Source of the DNA: Prostheceraeus crozeri
Taxonomy: Eukaryota; Platyhelminthes; Polycladida; Euryleptidae
Direction: 5' to 3'
Assembly: GCA_907163375.1 (NCBI GenBank)
Contig: CAJQUW010016176.1
Span: forward strand, 62,001-126,000
DNA: 64,000 bases
The stretch's first letter is position 1. Each line of letters begins with the position of its first letter. Shown one piece after another: positions 35,915-48,248 of the stretch. Position numbers and translations under genes: made by a program. The notes under the pieces were generated by a model, which saw only the letters and a program-made list of their open reading frames with translations, had not been told where the DNA came from and made no database searches.

Positions 35915-37711
35915 CATATATTCTGAGAGAATATATCAATGAGGAGAACGACTGGGTTGAAGCAATTCCCAGTGAACCGGTTGTAGGTCCCAGGTGTCGC
36001 TTAACAGAGAAAGAATATGAAGATGCGCTGAAAGAAAGTAAGCGGGATACAGCTCCAGGCCCATCAGGCATTGTCTCCGAGATGATCCTCGCTGTTGGGA
36101 AGTGTGGTATTTCTTGGTTGACCAACCTAGGAAATTTAATTCTGGAGGAGAATGCCATCCCTAGCGACTGGACGTTGAGCTCCCTGGTTCCCATTTTTAA
36201 GGGCAAAGGTGATCCCCTCAAATGCGGTTCTTACAGGGCGATCAAACTGTTAGAACATGCAATGAAGATTCATGAAAGAGTGCTTGAGAAGATAATCAGA
36301 GATCGTGTCGATTTGAGCAACCTGCATTTTGGTTTCATGCCTGGCAGAAGCACGATTGATGCAATATTCATCTTAAGACAGCTGCAAGAAAGATTCCTTG
36401 CCTACGACAAAGACCTCTTCTATGGATTCATAGATCTAGAGAAGGCATTTGATCGTGTACCTCGTAACGTGGTTCAATGGGCCCTTCGAAGAGCGGGTGT
36501 CGACAAATGGATTGTGTCAGCAGTAATGATGCTGTACGCGGGTGCGGGGACAGTTGTGAGAACGGATGCAGGTTTGACTGATGACTTTTCTGTCAATGTT
36601 GGTTTGCATCAAGGCTCCGTTCTCAGTCCGTTGTTGTTCGTGCTGGTGATGGACGCCATCTCAAAAGACACAAGTGCTGCATTGCCTTGGGATGTGCTAT
36701 ATGCTGACGACATCGCCATTGTGGCAGAGAGTGAAGAAAGACTGCAGCAAAAGATTTCAGAATGGACACACGGACTCGCAGAGAAAGGACTGAAAGTTAA
36801 TGCGTCCAAATCAAAAGTGCTCATTTCGTCAGTGGGTGGTAGTGAGGCAGAGCCATCAGGAAAGTTCCCGTGTGCGATATGTAAGCAAGAAGTTGGCCAA
36901 AATTCAATAAGATGCATTCAATGTGCTCTCTGGGTCCACCGTAAATGTAGTGGCATCAGCGGCAGCCTACGACTACAGCACATGAGTTCCACGTTTAAGT
37001 GTAAGCGATGCAGAGGCCACGTGATAGAACGTCCTCAGCCTGCCAACCTGTTGGTCGACGGTGACGAGCTTGAGATAGTTTCACACTTCTCCTATCTTGG
37101 CGACGAACTAGAGGCAGGTGGTGGAGTAGATGCTGCTGTCAATAGAAGAATTCGATGCGGCTGGGCAATCTTCAAGGCGTTGATGCCGTTCCTCACGTGC
37201 TCCGTCCCTCCACATGAAAGGAAGAGTATATGATGCCTGTGTCCGGAAGGGTATGGTATACGGAGGCGAAACATGGGCTCTGAAAGTAGACAGTCAACAA
37301 CGTCTGGAGAGGGTGGAAATGCGCATGGTAAGGTGGATGTGTGGCACGAAGCTAAGTGACAGAAAGCGAAGTGACGACTTGAGGCATATGCTTAACATCG
37401 AAGCAATATCCGATGTTATCGTACGAAACCGACTCAGATGGTTTGGCCACGTGATGCGAAAAGGGCCCGAAAACTACGTCCGCCAAGTTGTCACATGGAA
37501 AGTAGAGGGAAGAAGAAGAAAAGGTCGACCTCGGAAGACATGGAGTGACTCTGTTGCCGCTGATCTCAAGCAGAATGGTCTCAAAACGGATGACGCCAAC
37601 GATCGTCAACGCTGGCGCTCTGCGATCCACAGCATTGGGAAGAATCGTCCAACCCTACGAAGTCGGAGAAAACGGACGTTAAACGCATAAGTAAGCATAT
37701 ATTCTGAGAGA
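35915..37711 (+). mobile_element. 5'-truncated LINE insertion with a 16-bp TSD
   Basis: The 16 bases catatattctgagaga occur at 35915-35930 and again at 37696-37711, an exact target-site duplication around a 1765-bp insert. The insert starts in the middle of the coding region and ends in a TAAG-type tail (gcataagtaag). This is the product expected from target-primed reverse transcription with early termination. The perfect TSD indicates a fairly recent insertion. Confidence 0.92.
35931..37690 (+). pseudogene. Non-LTR reverse transcriptase with a PHD finger, C-terminal two-thirds
   Basis: The reading begins at EYINEENDWVEAI, upstream of the RT core. RT motifs follow in order: KGKGDPLKCGSYRAIKLLEH, LHFGFMPGRSTIDAIFILRQ, FYGFIDLEKAFDRVPRNVV (motif A Asp), VGLHQGSVLSPLLFVLV (motif B), DVLYADDIAIVAES (catalytic YADD) and LKVNASKSKVLI. 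At 36871-37011 a C4HC3 PHD-type finger is inserted (CAIC, RCIQC, WVHRKC, FKCKRC), before the usual tail FSYLGDELEAGGG. One frameshift near 37205-37215 moves to MKGRVYDACVRKG, YGGETWALKVD, RLRWFGHVMRKG and GRPRKTWSDSV, ending at the stop at 37688-37690. The APE endonuclease and ORF1 are missing because of 5' truncation. I place it among RTE/Proto2-like LINEs without certainty. Confidence 0.9.
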
Positions 37712-40700
37712 GTTCTTAGAAAATACATGTTGTACTGTAAGCTGTATGCTGTAAGCTCCATCAAGCGGACTTCCTAAAGTCAGTCCCTTGATAAACGTTA
37801 AGCAGGAGTATACTGATTGAGAAAATTATCTTGATATATCTGAATATCGAGTTTCCACATGAAAAAGACAATTATCATGCCTTTCATTCATGTTTATGGA
37901 CAGCAGTACAGGTGATACCAAGTTTTGAGATGTCATCGGTAGAAAGGATAAAAAATTGATAGGCAATCTTGAGGATATGATTTGAAGATAGGTTTAACAG
38001 ACTTTTAGCCAGTAACTTACATGGGCAGATTGATCTTTGCAATGTAAATGATCGATTCGTCGACGGCACTCTTAAAATCTCTCGAACAAAGCTCCGTGCA
38101 AATTAAGATTCTTTCCTACGTTGCTGAATGATTTTCGGTGCATTTTCTCGCATATGAAGCACATTCCTGTAAATGTCAAATGACTAAGAAATCATGAATA
38201 AGAGCAAGAAATAGTTGCAGTGAAACATTGACATTCTAGGATGTGCTGCACAACGGGACGGCGTCCATGTGCAAATGCTTGTAGTGTGCTTTAAAGTGCC
38301 GGCATTGGGCGGGCGAGGTTTTTTCAAAACTGTCGTAAAAACGTCTTTTAATCAAGTTAATATGCCAAAACTTTTATTAGATATTTTCACTAATATTTAA
38401 TTCTACCAATATCTTCGATGCCGAGACTGTTCGACAATTGATTTGATTAATTGAGTCTTATTATCTAAGTATTATTATACTATTATTTATTATTATTATT
38501 AGACCTAGTTATTATAGGTCTCTTACTCGCAATATCTAAAAACCAAAAGAAAGTCCTTCTCAACAAAATAAGTTAGTGGTACTTAAGTTATCAAGAGCAT
38601 GCAAGAGCACATAACTGTCCCTACATCATAAGTCTATTAACACAGAATTACATACACTGCCAAAATCCTTCTGTAGGTAAATGATTCAATGGTCAACTTC
38701 ATACCATAGTATCGAGAACATATATATTCGTCGATTCGTCGTATAGTGAAAGCAGCAGAAATCTGCTGACCTGAAGCAGACTTGAATGCAGTTCCTCCGA
38801 TGAATTTATAACTTCCCTTCACTTTTATGATTGCATTACAGAAGCAGATCGCGAATAGCTCTACATAATTAGCTGAAGTGAACTTACTTATGATTTTGCA
38901 ACAGATTTCCAACAAATTATGAAAACATGGAGTTATACCTATGGAATGCCTATAGGTATTCGGATACTCGTAATATGGTCGATATAAGTCGCAATATGGT
39001 CCATGCAGGTCTTTAGTGTCATATCAATAGTTTATGTTTTGTTCTTTAGTTATAGAATAATTAATAGTTCAACAGTTTATATAATCAACATAGAAAATAA
39101 TCCGAACTACTGAAATGTTTGCTATATACAGGATTCCGCTATAAAATGCCGTTATCGCTGAAAGGAACCTCTTTAAATTCGTGGACATGTGTAATTTCAG
39201 AAAATATGAAATAAACAAATATTTTTACAACCTGGCTATTTATTCTAAACCTATCTAAATAGCATTACTTTAAAGATGAATGTCAATGCTGCACTTAGAC
39301 ATTTTTCTGTGTAGCTTACGTACAAATTCATCCATATAACACACACACTTTCGTCAAGCAATACAATTGTGTGTGTAATTATCATGACCGTCCTCAAAGC
39401 ACATTGAATGTGCTGTTGCAACCCGCAGGCGTGTGTAGTTATACACATGACAGTAGATGCTGCATATATAGAAACTTTTGTAAATAGTTGTATACATGCG
39501 ATCTCTTAATAAAGTAATAATACTACGTCTTTACGAAACGCCAGTCACATGACGCTTCAGTTTTAGACATCCACGAAGCGGGCATTCAAGAAGACATCCA
39601 TGCACACACCCGATTAGGACATTCATAAAATACTTGACTTATTACATGCATCGAGTTTGTAAGTAGTAAAGTATTAGCCATGCGAGCGAAAATGTCTTTG
39701 GAAAATCAATTCTGTCGATTAGAACTTCGAAAATTCATTTATTTAAATCTTTTTAAGATTAAAAGAAGAATACAATTTTACAAAAAATCTTGTGCAAACT
39801 TTTCGAAATTTTCATCTTTCATTTACTGCGACAGGAATTACAAGAATGAGTATCGGAAAGACATGGAATACAAAATGCACATCCACGGTCTGAGCAAGAT
39901 AAGAACATCACATTGACTAAAAAGTCAGAGAAGACTGTTGTCAAAGGAGCTTTCGAACAAGGTGATTTCCTCAGTTCATTCAGCTCGTCGTTCATTTTAC
40001 ATTTGCACTTAGCCGTGTAGATCATTAAAAAAAATAAATTTCCTCAGTTCCCTTTAAGTTTACCTGACGAGACGGCATGCTAACAGCAAAGCAGTGCAGG
40101 CGAGGGCAGTCGACCTCTTTGGTTGGAGGCGCAGACGATTTCTAGGGGTGCGGTGGAGAAAGAGGACTGTGGAGGAAGTGGTGGCCTTTTTGTTCGAAGG
40201 CGAAGGCGGGTTTCTGATAGAGACGAAGGCAGCGGTTAGAAAAACCGCCTACTTAGCCCTTTTGATGGTAGTGCTCTACGTGGACAAGACACTTATTTTT
40301 ATTGGACCTACTCAGGAAGAGGAAACTATTTCTTTATGCTATCAATCAATATTACAACTTAGTTCACATCCATCAACATTAGCACAACTCCATATTAAAA
40401 CTCTCAGCAATACCCGGGGCAAATACAATATACAGTGCGCAATTTAATAATAAAGTCTTGATAATTGTGGATAGCAATCGAATGATCAGGTCTGCTCTTA
40501 TTTTCAACTGTGGATGTGTTCAAAAAGCATTATTTGATTAATATTGCTGGTTGCCTAAATTAGACGAAATGTCAGTAGTGTGTTAATGAATAGCATTTGG
40601 GTCAATTGCACCAAATTCACACGAACGAGTTCTGTTGGCTTAATCGATTCACTCTCCTTTGCCATTGGTTACATCTGAATGAGCTTTCAGTATGATAGAG

Positions 40701-43173
40701 ACAGAACACCAGGCTACCCGGTTTCAAATGTTCATCGGATTTCTAGCTATGCATCAGGGTCAAATACTCTTAATGTACAGTCTGTAATATGAATGCTACG
40801 AAATATATCGCGAATCGAAGATTGATCAGCCGACATAGGATTATTGAAGTCAAAAGTACATTGTTCCATCAAAGTTGATCATTGTCTGTCTTACTATGCT
40901 GCAGAAGATCAATAAAAGGTTTTATCAAGCTTTCCGGTATCGTCTGTAACGCAGTTTATAGTCATATTAAACATTGCAGAAACTCAACCCAATGTTGTCA
41001 CAAGATACTATAAGTATATGGTTAGGTACTGCAACAACATCATTCGCAATTTTCACCTACTTTTCTAATTTCCTAGAGAGATCAGGAATTGCACTAAACA
41101 AAAGCAAACTATGAGTCTCATCAGTAACGGCATTCACATGGATGATGAAATGTTGATGCAAAAAGCTAACTACATTTAGGTTGACTATGATTATGCACGA
41201 TCATATGTTCCAATTATCATTTCAAACAAATCAGGATAATGGTCAGGAGAGGGAGAAATATACAAGTAGATGTCCCGTCTGTGACGCATTGTTCCATCTT
41301 TCACGTTACAGCGAGAAGTTACATTTGCCTGGTCCGATTCGCTCTATTTCTCTTCAAGGAAGCGACAAGTGTCATTCACGAACCAATCACAATGGAAAAT
41401 AGGCTCAAAAATGCATTGAGTTGAAGATGACCCGCTGAGGAATCTCTGGTGTGGCTACAACATAGCGAGGACAAAAGGCAAAATAGTAACTTGATCGAGT
41501 GGGCTACCTTTTAGGAAAGCGTTTCTAAATAAACGGTAGCGACCCAAAAGTTGGTCGCCAGAAAGACATGAAGGTTAAGGATTGCGAATGAGTTAGAAAT
41601 CAACATCTTAAAATTTCAGTATTTCGACTAATTACGATTTCTGCACCAAGGCGAGGAGCAGAAGGTCGAAAAAATTCGTTTCGTTCAACACCCTTCCTAA
41701 AAAAGGTTTGATGCATTTAGGTAGAACTACTGGTCGTCTAGAACATCCCCAGGTAGTTGGTAAACTCAAATAATGATGCCAGTTTAAAGCTAGTAATTAG
41801 ATACTACTCATAAAAACATGAGCAATGTGAAACATATGCTACGTACTTTTAAAAATTCGAACTTTAAGTCCTTTGCTTTGAGAAATAGTGGTAACAATTT
41901 ATATCTATAGAATCCTCTGACAATTAATTCCTCGAAAAGCCTATCTACGCAAAATGATCTGTAGGATAATAGTAAGCTTCCGTCAAAGCCTACTATACTT
42001 CTACTGTACTTCTGTCAAGGGTTCACTAGGCTAAGTCATCAACTGGTATTTGTTGTTTTGGAGGGTGTTTTGTTTCCGACCAATCCCCCGTCCAAAAAAT
42101 CCACTTGCTCCGACAAGAAACTGAAGTCAGGTTTCTGTGATGTAAAAGCAAGCAAACCACCGTGTCCTTTGCTTGATGTCGTTGTCGTTACCAAATTTTT
42201 TCTTTCAATCAGGTGCTGTTATCTCTATCTGGCATCAATATATAGTTATTAAGTTTTGGAGGTGAGCAAATTTAAACTTTACGTTTACTTTCTGAATTGA
42301 TAGTTTCATCGAGTGAAACGCCAAGAGTAAAATGCAAGAGCAAAACATTCATTTCTCCATTCAGATTAGTGAGACATTCTTAAATCATTTTAACTTTCTC
42401 ACACTCGTGATGTAAAATATCATTTTGATGACTGCTGCAATGCCGGACATCGCAATTTTAATCTGATACAATGCCTAAGCTTGCAAGCGATACAAGCAAT
42501 GAATTTTAGATTTTAATATTATAGAATTTTATTTTTTATTTAAAAATTTAAGATTGTGAAATTTTGCCAGATGAAGTTGAAAGCAGTGCAGTAGTCAATT
42601 CCTTTTATCGTTATTTAGTTTATGACGTTGCATTTCGCTGCCAGCATTGATCCAAAAAGAGACATTCTTGTCTTGTTATCATGCTAATGAAAAATCACTT
42701 CATTTAGAATCCATATGTTGAAGAGAATCGCAAGGATTACATGAGGTATTTAATTTGAAGAATTAAGATATTGAGAGCTAAAGCTTTTTCACTATGTTCA
42801 GCTCGTCATGACACAAACATAAAATCACCACAAAAATATTATATCCGAACTGGTAATGCAACTTGAATCCAACAGTATTGGTGAAATGCGAAAACGCATG
42901 TAAGTGCTTTGCCTGTACCTGAAACTCACCATTCTTCTGTTTCTGCATTACTCATGTCTAACGAACCTAAATGTATAGCTGGTAACTTTCATATTTCTAC
43001 ACAAGACATCCTGCATTTGGCATGACAACTGAATCAACTTAGATGGAAGGGTGATACGGACGGAACAGGTCTTACCTCAACATCTCACGGATTTGGTGCA
43101 ATTCGCCCATTCAATAAATTCCCAAAGAAATGTGTTGACTGAGCATCTCAAAACAACTTGCCTTGTTTTTGTT
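37712..43173. other. Long unassigned AT-rich stretch
   Basis: No gene was established. Details seen: a (TTA)n-like run near 38478-38500; a short palindrome (atacctat...ataggtat) at 38945-38970; and a 117-codon open frame at 40094-40447 (start MQARAVDLFGWRRRRFLG), unusually GC-rich for the region and without family resemblance. No paired termini were recognised across the stretch. Confidence 0.35.
40094..40447 (+). CDS. Unidentified 117-codon ORF in a GC-richer patch
   Basis: The first half is rich in Arg, Gly and Glu (VRWRKRTVEEVVAFLFEGEG) and is followed by a hydrophobic segment (YLALLMVVLYVDKTLIFIG). The base composition around 40080-40270 stands out against the AT-rich flanks. I do not recognise the family and see no splice or promoter evidence, so it may be non-coding. 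Confidence 0.15.
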   Translation: MQARAVDLFGWRRRRFLGVRWRKRTVEEVVAFLFEGEGGFLIETKAAVRKTAYLALLMVVLYVDKTLIFIGPTQEEETISLCYQSILQLSSHPSTLAQLHIKTLSNTRGKYNIQCAI

Positions 43174-43367
43174 TAAAGCCGCGTGTACACTAGTCAACTA
43201 GGTGGAAGTCAACTAAACATCACGTGACTTTTTCACTCCGCGCACTCGCTCTGTTCCGAAGTTGGTGTCGTTCAACTAGGTTGACCTCCGTGTACACTGC
43301 AATTTAATTGACTGGTCAACTAAAGTACTAGGGAAGAATAAACGTTGAATTTTCATTTCCGCACGAG

Positions 43368-44687
43368 ATGTCGTCGAAAGAGGTTGCGTTGGCTGCCGCC
43401 AAAGTCGTGGCCGAAATAACAAAGAGAAAGAGGAGGTCAAGGAAACGGTCATGCTGGACAAGAAGGTGGATATTACGAAGAGACAGGCAAGGGGCATCGA
43501 ATGCTCTATTAAAGGAATTAGTCGTCGAGGATCATGCGGCCTACACAAACCATCTGAGATTGACTGCAGATCAATTTAAATGGCTCCTCCGAAAGGTTGC
43601 TCCCTCGATACAGAGACAGGAGACCCTATTGAGATCACCACTATCTGCTGAGCTAAAACTCCAAATTACCTTGAGATATTTGGCAACAGGTGATAGTTTA
43701 TCATCTTTGGAATACTTGTACAGAGTTCCGAAAACAACTATCTCACGTTTTTTCATCATCATTTACGAACGAAAACTTGATTCTTTCTCAATAAGCTTAA
43801 TATTTTCATTCGTAATATGTCTGGTCACAAACTTTTTGAAACCAGTACTCAGTTCATGATTTTGATATGTGTTTGTAAATTATGTCCATTTTTTGCAGGT
43901 TCCTCGAAGCGCAGATGAATGGAAAGAAGTCAACAAAGGTTTCACGACAAGATGGAATTTTCCTGGATGTGTAGGGGCTATAGATGGCAAGCATGTGCGT
44001 ATTCAAAATCCTCCCTGCAGTGGATCGCAATACTATAATTACAAAGGGCATTTTAGTGTTGTTCTTTTCGGCATTGTTGACAGCAATTACAGTTTCATTT
44101 ATGTCGATGTCGGTAACTATGGCAGTGCTTCAGATGGTGACATTTTTGGAAGAAGCATCTTCAAGGCTTCCCTTGACGATGGTAGTTTAAATGTAACAGA
44201 CCATTGTCTTTTTGTTGGTGATGACGCTTTCCCACTGCAAACAAATCTCATGAAGCCCTATCCACGAAACGGAACTTCGTTATCTCATTCGGAAAAAGTT
44301 TTCAAATATCGGCTTTCAAGAGCTAGAAGAGTAGTTGAAAATGCATTTGGAATTCTGGTATCTAGATTCCTCATCTATGAAAGACCTCTGAGTGTGGATG
44401 TTGCGACAGTAAGCTCAATTATTCGGTCTACTGTTGCCCTGCACAATTGGCTTCGCAAGTCCTGTAGCGCAACTTATATTTCATCGAAATCAATTGAATC
44501 AGAAAATCACGAAACCGGCGAAATTTCACGCGGTCCTTGGTGAGATCTACCTACTCTCGGTTTCGAAGATGTCAGTGATCATACAGTAAAGAATGCAAAG
44601 AAGGTGGCAAAGAAGTTGAGAGACAAGTACATGGAGTACTTTAATGGAAAGGGAGTAGTTCCATGGCAGAATGTCATGGTAGTGTAA
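43368..44687 (+). CDS. Harbinger (HARBI1-like) DDE transposase, one in-frame stop
   Basis: ATG at 43368 opens MSSKEVALAAAKVVAEITK, a basic segment, then HLRLTADQFKWLLRKVAPSI and YLATGDSLSSLEYLYRVPKT, the HTH-like N-terminal part of HARBI1-type proteins. An intron is likely: the frame degenerates after ISRF and resumes after an acceptor, ttttttgcag (ending 43899), as VPRSADEWKEVNKGFTTRW. The catalytic residues are in GCVGAIDGKHVRI (Asp), HCLFVGDDAFPL (Asp) and ARRVVENAFGILV (Glu). A TGA at 44541-44543 interrupts the frame, which continues as DLPTLGFEDVSDH, KKLRDKYMEYFNG and a final stop at 44685-44687. The donor site is not obvious. Apart from the TGA the protein looks complete, and the stop lies past the whole DDE domain. 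Confidence 0.9.
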
Positions 44688-45438
44688 ATTTATGAAGTGA
44701 ATATTTTATTACACTGTTCGTTTCATGCATTTCATCAATGACTTATGATGCCAGATGTACTGCCTTTCTATGTTTGCGTTTTGTTATTTTGTATTTCTAT
44801 CTATTATAGCAATATGGAAAATCGTTGTTTTGTCTGATAGTGATATATTCCTAGGCCAGACCTATAGTTCAGGGATCCTACCGAATCAGCTGATTATGAT
44901 CCTTTCCGGTGATCCAGTAGAGTGATCTGGTCAGGGAATAATGTTGTTCTACAATCTTAGTGACCGAACAAACGAATTCACCCTACAGGATTTCAAAACA
45001 AAGCTAAGCAAATGGAGGGGAGAGAAAACAGGCTATCACAGATCAATAACGGAACTGTTTATTACTGTGATTATGGATCGCTTTAATCGTATGGACTGTA
45101 ACCGTTAGAATATAGGTAGGCCTACTGCGTAACAATAAATAGTACAGTAGGGCCTAGAATGTTCCTCATTGAAATACATCAGATAAATTCTACCTTTCAT
45201 TGTCACGAAGTATGCAAGCTTATATCAACCGCGGCTACCACTCTGTAGCCATGGTTGTCACCCAACTCAATTCATTAATCACATTTCTGTACCGCATACC
45301 CAGCTACAAAGAGGTACGTATAGATAACAGTAGTTTTATAAATTACGGTTAAATGAGTTGCTCGTGGACATGCCATACATAGTAAAATCTTATGATAGTT
45401 GCAATATACAATAAAAGTTGATGATACCATTGTCTTAC

Positions 45439-45825
45439 CATGTTTGTTTCTGGTTCAGCGAAATTTGACTTTCCCATAAACTGATCCGCCAATGTGAACC
45501 ATGACATTCTAGGAACGTACACCTCCGCGGTACCGGCCCCAGACTTTTTTGATTTCATAATCTTCTTCTTTTCATTAGCGTAAGTTGTTCGAATGATTTT
45601 CAATTTTTTTCTTGCCGCTTTCATGTCGAAGCCATCCGTATCAATACTTTGTATCAAACTGTGCATTGCTGCATCTCTTGCATCTCTATTTTTGTAGTTG
45701 GGATGCAGTGAATCCCACAAGCATTGATGTTTGGAATACTCCTCCACGAAATTATACGTTTGTTGGGAGCTCCATTTACTGTTATCCATAGCCATTTTGC
45801 GACAGACTCGATCAGCGTCAAGCAA
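45439..45825 (-). CDS. MADF / Myb-SANT-like protein of the Harbinger element, first exon
   Basis: The frame from ATG at 45825 (or the internal ATGs at 45795 and 45789, which match the family start better) reads WSSQQTYNFVEEYSKHQCLW, HPNYKNRDARDAAMHSLIQS and AARKKLKIIRTTYANEKKKI, a MADF domain with its spaced Trp/aromatic residues. A YVPRMSWFTLADQFM segment follows. A good splice donor (acatg then gtaag, intron side 45434-45438) follows PETNM, so further exons should lie toward 44700-45400; I could not assign them. In Harbinger elements the Myb-like partner binds the ends and carries the transposase to the nucleus, and the repeated tagttgac words are plausible targets. Confidence 0.8.
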
Positions 45826-46144
45826 AGTAAATGATTCAACAAATAATGTGCGTGGGAGAGAACAACGATGTCCTCAACCGGTGATAATAAATCGATGGAA
45901 CCTCAGCAAATCTCAGAGAATCCATCAACGAGTGCTGTGAAGTCAGATATCTATTGCCATCTACTGCTTAGTTGACCTCTTAGTTTACCTGTGAGGTAAA
46001 GTGATTTAGTTGACTTCTATCATGGAGTCAACTAAACAGAATTGATGCCGCGCGCTCATTTTGGCGCGTGTGTCGATGAGAGCGTCGATGTGCGTCTACA
46101 TGTAGTTGACTTCCACCTAGTTGACTAGTGTACACGCGGCTTAA

Positions 46145-48246
46145 CAATTTGCCCTTTCATACTTGCATGATTACAGATAGAAGATAGCTGTCTTTTTCTA
46201 TGCTAAGATGGAATGCATCAATATCTATGAAGTGAAGCACGTGATGAAATACCAAGACGAAGCCAATTCATCAATCCAAGCTCATCTCTATCAAATTGAT
46301 AACATGACAACTTCTAGAATGGAAGTAAAGCTTCACGCAATACACAATAGTGGCACAAAAATCGCACGCACTTCACTTAGATACACTTGTTAACGTCTGT
46401 ATCATTGGTCAGAATCAGTTAAATGTGCAATTCTAAGTTTTACATTGGTGATTCATGCCCCAACTTAGTTCCCTCGAATGTGCCGCGACCTTGAATCAAT
46501 TTCCATTCTTGTTAACTTCATATAAACAATCTACTTCTATGTCTCTACCTGACACAGTAATTTAGCGAAGGCATTGCAAAATCGATATGACCTAACTAGT
46601 ATTCACGAGGTTTGATAAAATGCACTGTGAGGATAGTTAAGTGAAATGGGAAAATGATTTTCTCACAAACGACTCCAGAGGCGACGAATCGGATGAACGA
46701 TGTGTTATCAAGTAATTCAAAAAATGAAAACGTCGCAAAAATCAAAACATGAAATGATTATTTAGTCTCTACCGGTTTCAATTGGCAACAGGATGACAGA
46801 GATTGACCAATCTTCATCAGGAGAAATATAAAAAATGTAAAAAGAGGAAGTGAGAGGACATCAAGTCCCTACAATTTCAAACGACCAACAGTTTAAAAAA
46901 TTCTATTATATGCATGCATAGACTACCAAATCCAAGACATTCTTTATCATAAAAATAAAAATCACAAAAGTCATAGGAAAGTAGGAGATTTAGGTTCATA
47001 GATCTCTGACCTCTGTAGCACATGCTGCATATTAAGGCCATGAGTTTCAGTCATTAGTTGGCTAATGAATTTCAGTTCCTCCACCTTTGGTTGTTGATCA
47101 TTTCCTTTTATTTCTTTCAAAAAACTTTTATTTTTAATTTTTTAAAATACTATGAGGATGGTCCCTGCCCACTTGATTGCCTGTTTGAAGGAACTAACAA
47201 ACGGAGAGTCAGTCGATTATTCGCACAGCTCTCAATCATAATTTTTGTTAATTTGATTGCAGATATTTTCCGTGCTATCCATCCATTGACTACATATAAT
47301 TTCTCTGTATTCACGTATGTTCTTCTATGTATTGTTGACCGCCTCTCCACATAAACTTATTAATGGTGTGATTGTCAAGTGGAATAAAAATATTTGCAAA
47401 ATTCCAGATAGTAATGGAACAAAAATCTCTTTAAAGTAAAGATCAAAATTTCTATGCTTTGTCAAAAATTATCAATAATTATAGGTGGTTGGAATTTTTG
47501 ATGCTGAACATTCTCTTCTTCCACGCACGTAACATTGCTGATTTATGATGACATTTGACAGAATTGTAATTGTAGTTATTTTGCGCTATGATTCACTTAT
47601 ACGTATCACTGCACTATTTCAGACTGTCACATTCAATTTCATTTGTACATATTTTATCGTCGATCCCATTACCCTGCATCGCTATCCAGTTTTGGAAATA
47701 AAACGTTTTGAGTTTTGAATTTCGTATTCATAAAATGCTTCTACAAATTAAGAATGGAAGAGGATATTTCTCAGGAACATTTAGCTAAATTATTTGAAAC
47801 ATTACTGCATTGTCGCTTTCCTTTACTTATTTCGTGAAATGTCAAGCAATTGAATTTACGTTCAATTGGACGTAGAAGTGACTATAAGTTTCCCTGCCAT
47901 GTCGAAAAAATGCAAGAGGGTAGATCAATCACTGAATTTATCAACCTGATGAATTTCCATTGCTGTCCATTATGAAAACTGTTGATTTAAGAGTTGACGA
48001 TTCATAGTTGCTTAAGAAGCCTTATAAACCAAGTGGTCATGTTTGCATTGATGTGTTGTCTTCATTTTCGCCTGATGCAGATAAACGAATCTGAATGTGA
48101 TTATATTCCGAGAGCTTTACTTTGGTAATATGCGTGGCATGAGTGTGAGGCGAAAACAATCATGAAATTTTCAAATACATATACATGAAAACTGCACATT
48201 TCTAAATGAAAGCTGGGAACTTTGAGAGATTAGAAATCCTCCTATA
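46145..48246. other. Unassigned AT-rich sequence
   Basis: No gene recognised. A 98-codon frame at 47058-47354 is hydrophobic but has no family resemblance. Confidence 0.35.
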
Positions 48247-48248
48247 TA

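Larger units (their letters stand above)
43177..46141. mobile_element. PIF/Harbinger transposon, 2965 bp, almost whole
   Basis: The termini agccgcgtgtacactagtca (left) and its complement (right, ending 46141) are long inverted repeats that continue through actaggtggaagtcaacta. The flanking TAA at 43174-43176 and 46142-46144 is the 3-bp TSD typical of the superfamily. Inside are the two proteins Harbinger elements are known for: a DDE transposase on the plus strand and a MADF (Myb/SANT-like) DNA-binding protein on the minus strand, convergent. Multiple tagttgac words lie near both ends. Only one clear disabling change was seen in the transposase, so this is among the youngest-looking autonomous-type elements in the window. 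Confidence 0.93.

Noticed and set aside
38945-38970. Short palindrome atacctat...ataggtat, considered as a terminator or operator
   Set aside because: No gene lies nearby, and such short palindromes are common in AT-rich DNA.
47058-47354. 98-codon hydrophobic open frame
   Set aside because: The hydrophobicity follows from T-rich sequence. No motif, splice site or family resemblance supports a membrane protein.
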